This document shows, piece after piece, positions 59,268 to 64,000 of a stretch of DNA of 64,000 bases. The position numbers and the translations under genes were made by a program. The notes under the pieces are model-generated. The model saw only the letters and a program-made list of their open reading frames with translations. It had not been told where the DNA came from and ran no database searches. The stretch is from the NCBI GenBank assembly GCA_041397305.1, contig JAWKWX010000016.1, positions 3,846 through 67,845 of the forward strand. Direction: 5' to 3'. Within the stretch, counting starts at the first letter, position 1. Each line of letters starts with the position of its first letter. The stretch is from TMP-24 sp041397305 (GTDB taxonomy: Bacteria > Pseudomonadota > Alphaproteobacteria > Rhodobacterales > Rhodobacteraceae).

Positions 59268-61493
59268 CTAGATGATGATGAAATCGGCCGCGGTCAGTTT
59301 CAGGTTGGTTGCCAGTTCGGCGAAGAGGATCTTTGCCCCCGCGCCGTTGCCGTCGGCATCGTAATAAAGCTTCCCGTCATCCTTGTCATAGATGATCCGC
59401 TGGGTCGCGGTGGTTGCATCGCCGGTGGTATTGGCAACGAACATGGCCGAGGAAAGCCGCCCCGTTGTCGGGCCAAGTCCTGTCATCACATCATTGTCCA
59501 GCGCGATCGTGTCGTACAAGACCGAGAAACCGACGATCGTGTCGACATTGTTCACCTCGTCCAGCGCCGTGCTGAAGATGAACTGGTCATAGCCGCCGCT
59601 GCCCGTCAGGATGTCGTTTCCGTCGCCGCCATCAAGTTTGTCGTTACCGCCGCCACCGACGAGATCGTCACTGCCGTCGCCGCCATAGAGCACGTCTTTA
59701 CCGCCGCCGCCATAGAGCGTGTCCTGTCCGACGCCGCCGAAGATCTGGTCGTTGCCGCCGAGGCCGGACAGCAGATTGTTTCCGTCATTGCCGACAAGAA
59801 TGTTGTTCTTGCCGTTGCCGGTGCCGTCGATATCGGCGCTGCCGATAAGTGTCAGCTGTTCGACAAAGCGAACACCGAGGTGCGTGTTGAGGCTGAAGGT
59901 GACGGAGCTTTCGACCCTGTCGGTGCCGCCCAGGTCGATCGTGCTCGAGGTCTTGGACGTCTCGTAGACCCGATCGTTGATGCTGTCGACGATATAGACA
60001 TCGTTGCCCGCCCCGCCGAACATCGTGTCGTCGCCCGTTCCGCCGTCAAGAGTATCGTTTCCCTTCCCCGCATCGATAGAATCGTTGCCGCCGTCGCCGG
60101 ACAGAACGTCGTCGCCCAGACCACCCAGCAGCGTATCCTGCCCGTCGTTTCCGTGCAGGCTGTCATTGCCGATGCCGCCGGTCAGCTTGTCGTTCAGGAC
60201 AGTGCCGACATAGTCAATTCCCGTCGCCGGGGCGACGTAATTCACGGCGAGGGTGCGTGGGTCGAAGATTTGCGAGTGAACGGCATAGCCGCTGGTATCC
60301 GGGCCGGTGCCGCTGGAGTCGGTCCAGCTGATCACGAAACGGCCGTCCGCGAGCACGGAAATGTCCGGGTCGAACTGGTCGCCGGTCGTGGTCGTGTTGA
60401 CGCGGAATTCGGTGCCCGAAGGTGTGCCGTCGGCATTGAACACCTGGGCGCGGACCGCGCGCAGGTCGCTGTCGTCGCTCGACTGGCTATAGTCGGACCA
60501 GACCACGACGAATCCGCCGCCCGGCAGGGCCGCAATGGCGCTTTGATCCTGACCGGAGGTCGTAATCGTGTTGATGACAAAATCGTCACCCGCGGGATGA
60601 CCCGCATTCCCGACCGGATTTCCGCTTGCGTCAAAGACACGGCCCCGGATCGCGGATCCGTCGGTGTCGGCGCCCGTTGCACTGCCGTCCGTCCAGGTCA
60701 CGACAAAGCCGCCGCCCGCGAGGGCTGTCACGGTGCTTTCGCGCTGGTTGCCTGTGGTCGTCGTGTTGATCAGGAATTCGGTGCCGGTTGAGCTTGCGTT
60801 GGTGCCAAAGACCTTGCCGCGGATCGCGCCGGAATCGGTGTCGCCCCCGCTCTGGCTGTTGTCCGTCCAGGTCACAACGAAGCCGCCGTTCGCGAGACCC
60901 GTGACCGAACTGCCGGCCTGGTCCAGGGCAGTGGTCGAATTGACCAGGAACTCGGGTCCGCTCTTGACCCCGGCGCTGGTGAAATGCTGGCCATGGATCG
61001 CCTGGCTGGTCGCATCGCCGAGCGTGTGGTCATTGTCGGTCCAGGTGACCATGAAGCTTCCGTCCGACAGTTCGGCGATCGAGGGGGCGAGCTGTAGCCC
61101 CGTCGGGCTGGCGTCGACGACCATTTCAGGCACGGCGACACTGCCATCACCATTGAAGACCTTGGCGCGGATGTCATAGGCGTTCGCGCCGGCGATCTGG
61201 CTGCCGTCCACCCAGACGACCGCGAAGCGCCCGCCACTCAGGGCGATGACATGCGAATCCTGCTGCTCGTTCGTTGTGGTGGTGTTGACGAGGAACGCAT
61301 CGCCGACGGCGGCCCCGGTCGCATCGAGCAGCTGCCCGAAGATGCCCTTGCCGTCACCATCGGCACCGCTGTCGTCGGTGAAGGTGATGACGAACTGGCC
61401 GTTCGTCAGCGCAGTCACCGACCCTTCACTCTGGTTGCCGACTGTGAGTGTGCTGTTGACGACGAACTCGGAACCATAGGTGGGAACGGGCAT
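59268..61493 (-). CDS. Secreted RTX-type calcium-binding protein with seven N-terminal repeats
   Basis: A 741-residue acidic protein without N-terminal signal, as for type I secretion. Residues 7-430 hold about seven units of 56-66 residues with the pattern G.EF.VNT...Q..S.V.AL..G.FVV.W.D, then the IRG.VF end. Residues 430-640 hold calcium-binding nonapeptide repeats (GGLGDDVLSGDGGNDSIDAG, GGTGDDTMFGGAGNDVYIVD, GGDGSDDLVGGGGNDKLDGG). The C-terminus (YDADGNGAGAKILFAELATN and LKLTAADFIII) is a type I secretion signal. No toxin or protease domain is seen. The transporter genes are not in the window. Role: surface or extracellular, unknown. Confidence 0.85.
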   Translation of the reverse strand: MPVPTYGSEFVVNSTLTVGNQSEGSVTALTNGQFVITFTDDSGADGDGKGIFGQLLDATGAAVGDAFLVNTTTTNEQQDSHVIALSGGRFAVVWVDGSQIAGANAYDIRAKVFNGDGSVAVPEMVVDASPTGLQLAPSIAELSDGSFMVTWTDNDHTLGDATSQAIHGQHFTSAGVKSGPEFLVNSTTALDQAGSSVTGLANGGFVVTWTDNSQSGGDTDSGAIRGKVFGTNASSTGTEFLINTTTTGNQRESTVTALAGGGFVVTWTDGSATGADTDGSAIRGRVFDASGNPVGNAGHPAGDDFVINTITTSGQDQSAIAALPGGGFVVVWSDYSQSSDDSDLRAVRAQVFNADGTPSGTEFRVNTTTTGDQFDPDISVLADGRFVISWTDSSGTGPDTSGYAVHSQIFDPRTLAVNYVAPATGIDYVGTVLNDKLTGGIGNDSLHGNDGQDTLLGGLGDDVLSGDGGNDSIDAGKGNDTLDGGTGDDTMFGGAGNDVYIVDSINDRVYETSKTSSTIDLGGTDRVESSVTFSLNTHLGVRFVEQLTLIGSADIDGTGNGKNNILVGNDGNNLLSGLGGNDQIFGGVGQDTLYGGGGKDVLYGGDGSDDLVGGGGNDKLDGGDGNDILTGSGGYDQFIFSTALDEVNNVDTIVGFSVLYDTIALDNDVMTGLGPTTGRLSSAMFVANTTGDATTATQRIIYDKDDGKLYYDADGNGAGAKILFAELATNLKLTAADFIII

Positions 61494-61640
61494 TCTTTAC
61501 TCCGGGGCAAGAAGGATCGGGACAGTGTCGCATCCTATGCGATGCGTTAACAGAATATGGCAGAAAAAAGGCGCGCCCCAAGAACAATCTCGCGGTGCGA
61601 GGGGATTGCGTCGGGCAAGGAAACGACGAGCCTTCGGGGC

Positions 61641-62024
61641 CTAGCCGCGTTGCTCGCAGACGGCCGAAAGCTTGTTGCCGTCTGGGTCGCGGACATAGCA
61701 GGCATAGAAGCTCGCCCCGTAGGGGCGCAGGCCCGGCGCCCCTTCGTCGCCGCCGCCGTTGGCGAGGGCCGCCTTGTGGAAGGCATCGACCGCGGCACGG
61801 CTTGCCGCTTCGAAGGCGGGCATCGAGCCGTTGCCGACCGTTGCCGCCTTGCCGTTGTAGGGTTCCGTGATCCAGAGCCGCGTGCGGTTGTCGGCCTCGG
61901 CGCCATAGCCGATCTCGCTCGCCTCGTCGGCACGCCGGATCAGGCCGAGGGCAGGCATGACCGCATCGTAGAAGCGGCGGGCACGGGCCAGGTCGTTGGT
62001 GCCAAGCGTGATATAGAGGAACAT
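61641..62024 (-). CDS. VOC family protein (glyoxalase/bleomycin-resistance fold)
   Basis: A 127-residue single-domain VOC protein: MFLYITLGTNDLARARRFYD, ALGLIRRADEASEIGYGAE, LWITEPYNGKAATVGNGSMPAFEA and YACYVRDPDGNKLSAVCE. The final YVRDPDGNKL is the conserved end of the fold. GGAAGGCCGAC precedes the ATG at 62024. Metal ligands are plausible but the substrate is unknown. It diverges from purA across 88 bp. Confidence 0.85.
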   Translation of the reverse strand: MFLYITLGTNDLARARRFYDAVMPALGLIRRADEASEIGYGAEADNRTRLWITEPYNGKAATVGNGSMPAFEAASRAAVDAFHKAALANGGGDEGAPGLRPYGASFYACYVRDPDGNKLSAVCEQRG

Positions 62025-62112
62025 GTCGGCCTTCCGTGCATTTTGCTGTTTCGCCGCCGAAGCGCCGCCGGTATAGGACGCAGGGTTTGACGGAAAGGCA
62101 AGGACCGGGTTC

Positions 62113-63405
62113 ATGGCAAACGTCGTCGTTGTGGGCGCCCAGTGGGGCGATGAGGGCAAGGGCAAGATCGTCGACTGGCTGTCCGAGCGCGCCGACGTGA
62201 TCGCGCGCTTTCAGGGCGGGCACAATGCGGGCCATACGCTGGTGATCGACGGCAAGGTCTACAAGCTGAACGCGCTGCCCTCGGGCGTGGTGCGGGGCGG
62301 CAAGCTTTCGGTCATCGGCAATGGCGTGGTGCTGGACCCCTGGCACCTTGTGAAGGAAATCGCCGCGATCCGGGAACTGGGGGTCGAGATCAACCCCGAA
62401 GTCCTGATGATCGCCGAAAATACCCCGCTGATCCTGCCGTTCCATGGCGAGTTGGACCGGGCGCGCGAAGACCAGAATTCGGTGGCGAAGATCGGCACGA
62501 CGGGGCGTGGCATCGGCCCGGCCTATGAGGACAAGGTCGGCCGCCGGGCGATCCGGGTCGCCGACCTCGCCGACGATGCGACGCTGGAACTCCGGGTCGA
62601 CCGGGCGCTCGTCCATCACAATGCGCTGCGCGCGGGTCTCGGCCTCGGGCCGATCGACCGCGAGGCGCTTCTGGTCGGCCTGCGGGCCATCGCGCCGCAG
62701 ATCCTGCCCTATGCGGCGCCGGTCTGGAAGGTGATGAACGAGGCGCGGAAATCCGGCAAGCGCATTCTCTTCGAAGGCGCGCAGGGCTCGCTTCTGGACA
62801 TCGATTTCGGCACCTACCCTTTCGTGACCTCGTCGAACGTCATTGCCGGGCAGGCCGCGACGGGCGTGGGCGTCGGCCCCAACGCCATCGACTTCGTCCT
62901 CGGCATCGTGAAGGCCTATACGACCCGAGTGGGCGAGGGGCCGTTCCCGACCGAACTGTTCGACGCCGACGGCGAGCGGCTCGGCACCCGGGGCCGCGAA
63001 TTCGGCACGGTCACGGGGCGCAAGCGCCGCTGCGGCTGGTTCGACGCCGTGCTGGTGCGCCAGACCTGCGCGATTTCGGGCATCAACGGCATCGCGCTGA
63101 CCAAGCTTGACGTGCTGGACGGATTCGACGTGATCCGCATCTGCACCGGCTACGAGCTCGACGGCCAGATGCTGGACCATCTGCCCACGGCGGCCGATCA
63201 GCAGGCCCGCTGCAAGCCGGTCTATGAAGAGATCGAGGGCTGGAAGGAATCGACCGAAGGCGCGCGCAGCTGGGCCGATCTGCCGGGTGCCGCGATCAAA
63301 TATGTACGCCGCGTCGAAGAACTGATCGGCTGCCCGGTGGCGATGCTGTCCACCAGCCCCGAGCGCGACGATACGATCCTCGTCACCGATCCGTTCGCGG
63401 ATTGA
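62113..63405 (+). CDS. purA: Adenylosuccinate synthetase
   Basis: A 430-residue enzyme that converts IMP and aspartate to adenylosuccinate with GTP. Motifs are VVGAQWGDEGKGKIVDWLSE (P-loop), FQGGHNAGHTL (catalytic His), GTTGRGIGPAYEDKV, LFEGAQGSLLDIDFGTYPFVTSS, RRCGWFDAVL and TKLDVLDGFD. Length and start are normal. It is monocistronic or followed by the small DUF2842 gene after 95 bp. Confidence 0.97.
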   Translation: MANVVVVGAQWGDEGKGKIVDWLSERADVIARFQGGHNAGHTLVIDGKVYKLNALPSGVVRGGKLSVIGNGVVLDPWHLVKEIAAIRELGVEINPEVLMIAENTPLILPFHGELDRAREDQNSVAKIGTTGRGIGPAYEDKVGRRAIRVADLADDATLELRVDRALVHHNALRAGLGLGPIDREALLVGLRAIAPQILPYAAPVWKVMNEARKSGKRILFEGAQGSLLDIDFGTYPFVTSSNVIAGQAATGVGVGPNAIDFVLGIVKAYTTRVGEGPFPTELFDADGERLGTRGREFGTVTGRKRRCGWFDAVLVRQTCAISGINGIALTKLDVLDGFDVIRICTGYELDGQMLDHLPTAADQQARCKPVYEEIEGWKESTEGARSWADLPGAAIKYVRRVEELIGCPVAMLSTSPERDDTILVTDPFAD

Positions 63406-63500
63406 GCGGCCGCTGATCGCTTCGTGCCGTCGCTCTTCGCTGTTCGGGCGAGGACCGATGGCAGGGAGGGAGGAGCGGCCCCAGCCTCAGGAGAACCCAA

Positions 63501-63722
63501 ATGTCGCACCGCGCCCGCAAACGGCTCGCCCTGCTGATCCTGCTCGTCGGGTTGCCGCTTTACGTGATCCTGGCCGTCAGCCTGGTGAACTGGCTCGACC
63601 GGAGCTTCGGCCGGCTGCCGATCTGGGCGGAGGTGCCGCTCTATGCCATACTGGCCTTCGCCTGGGCCTTTCCGCTGAAACCGCTCTTTCGCGGGATCGG
63701 CCAGGCAGGCCCGGACGACTGA
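63501..63722 (+). CDS. DUF2842 family small membrane protein
   Basis: A 73-residue protein with two helices (LALLILLVGLPLYVILAVSLV and LPIWAEVPLYAILAFAWAFPL), an RKR start and the LKPLFRGIG end typical of the DUF2842 family in Alphaproteobacteria. AGGAG lies eight bases before the ATG. It lies 95 bp after purA and before a strong terminator. Function unknown. Confidence 0.85.
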   Translation: MSHRARKRLALLILLVGLPLYVILAVSLVNWLDRSFGRLPIWAEVPLYAILAFAWAFPLKPLFRGIGQAGPDD

Positions 63723-63723
63723 A

Positions 63724-63755
63724 AAGGGCGCCCGGTCAGATGCCCGGGCGCCCTT
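63724..63755. terminator. Bidirectional terminator
   Basis: AAGGGCGCCCGG (63724-63735) pairs perfectly with CCGGGCGCCCTT (63744-63755) around TCAGATGC. It lies 2 bp after the DUF2842 stop and 22 bp before the stop of the convergent partial gene, so it can serve both. Confidence 0.8.
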
Positions 63756-63777
63756 CTGCCTTCTCGTCGCGACCGAT

Positions 63778-64000
63778 CTAGTTCGCGGCGCGGCGCGTTT
63801 CGATCATGTATTTCGAGGCTTCCGCCACCGCGAACTGGCCGCGGCTGATCTTCATGATCTTGCCTTCGCGCAGCAACATCCCGAAGGACCGCAACCCATC
63901 CTCGCGATTGAAATCGCTGCGCGAGGAGGCGAATTCCACCTTCCGCAGGATATGCGGGCGCGAGAAATAGGGGCGCCCCTCGACCGAGGCGGTATAGACG
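63778..64000 (-). CDS. Hypothetical protein, C-terminal 73 residues only
   Basis: The gene runs off the right edge. The visible end reads VYTASVEGRPYFSRPHILRK, VEFASSRSDFNREDGLRSFG, MLLREGKIMKISRGQFAVAE and ASKYMIETRRAAN. It is basic, with a helix-turn-helix-like look in DGLRSFGMLLREGKIMKISRGQF that resembles winged-helix ends of regulator- or replication-type proteins. I recognise no family. It converges on the DUF2842 gene across a terminator. Confidence 0.65.
   Translation of the reverse strand, partial: VYTASVEGRPYFSRPHILRKVEFASSRSDFNREDGLRSFGMLLREGKIMKISRGQFAVAEASKYMIETRRAAN

Noticed and set aside
59268..61493. RTX repeats as a hemolysin or protease toxin
   Set aside because: Nonapeptide repeats only show calcium binding and type I secretion; no HExxH, pore-forming or acyltransferase-linked region is present.

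Overview
The window is ordinary, densely packed, high-GC chromosome from an alphaproteobacterium, most likely Rhodobacterales (Rhodobacter/Paracoccus relatives). The grounds are a sorbitol/mannitol cluster laid out like the smo-mtlK operon of Rhodobacter sphaeroides, small families typical of that order (DUF1285, DUF2842, DUF1523 and a DUF6638-like protein), translational coupling by ATGA/TGATG overlaps, and a short dispersed intergenic motif (GGTATTTG..CCA.GATGAA). I see no rRNA, tRNA, CRISPR array, insertion sequence or prophage.

Layout. 1-7.6 kb: start of a hydroxypyruvate isomerase-like gene and a DUF1285 gene, then a coupled four-gene MoxR/DUF58/BatA-DUF4159/membrane-protein operon. 7.6-9.7 kb: an arylsulfotransferase-like protein and a DUF599 membrane protein. 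9.8-13.7 kb: glcDEF (glycolate oxidase). 13.8-18.7 kb: secreted trypsin-like protease, Hsp20 with a candidate heat-shock promoter, a cupin, and an ECF sigma factor coupled to a large VWA protein. 19-26.6 kb: succinate-semialdehyde dehydrogenase, esterase, P1 peptidase, panBC, methyltransferase, cupin and an L,D-transpeptidase lipoprotein. 26.7-35.3 kb: creatinase, zinc-ribbon protein, a two-domain ALDH16-type dehydrogenase coupled to deoC, and a coupled cluster of poorly known proteins.

35.4-55.4 kb is a sugar-catabolism block of two convergent units. The first (+) is HAD phosphatase-smoC-smoEFGK-smoS-mtlK for polyol import and oxidation. The second (-) runs substrate-binding protein, two permeases, GH4 alpha-galactosidase, IlvD/Edd dehydratase, SDR dehydrogenase, KDGal kinase and GH42 beta-galactosidase. 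A divergent IclR regulator and the ABC ATPase complete it. Together they describe galactoside import, hydrolysis and oxidative galactose breakdown (De Ley-Doudoroff type); the final aldolase and the lactonase are not in the window.

55.4-56.5 kb is a palindrome-rich, nearly gene-free stretch holding one small frameshifted gene; it ends at an AT-rich orphan gene that looks acquired. 57-64 kb returns to housekeeping: pyrG, secG, purA and a DUF2842 gene, interrupted by a large secreted RTX-type protein with seven N-terminal repeats.
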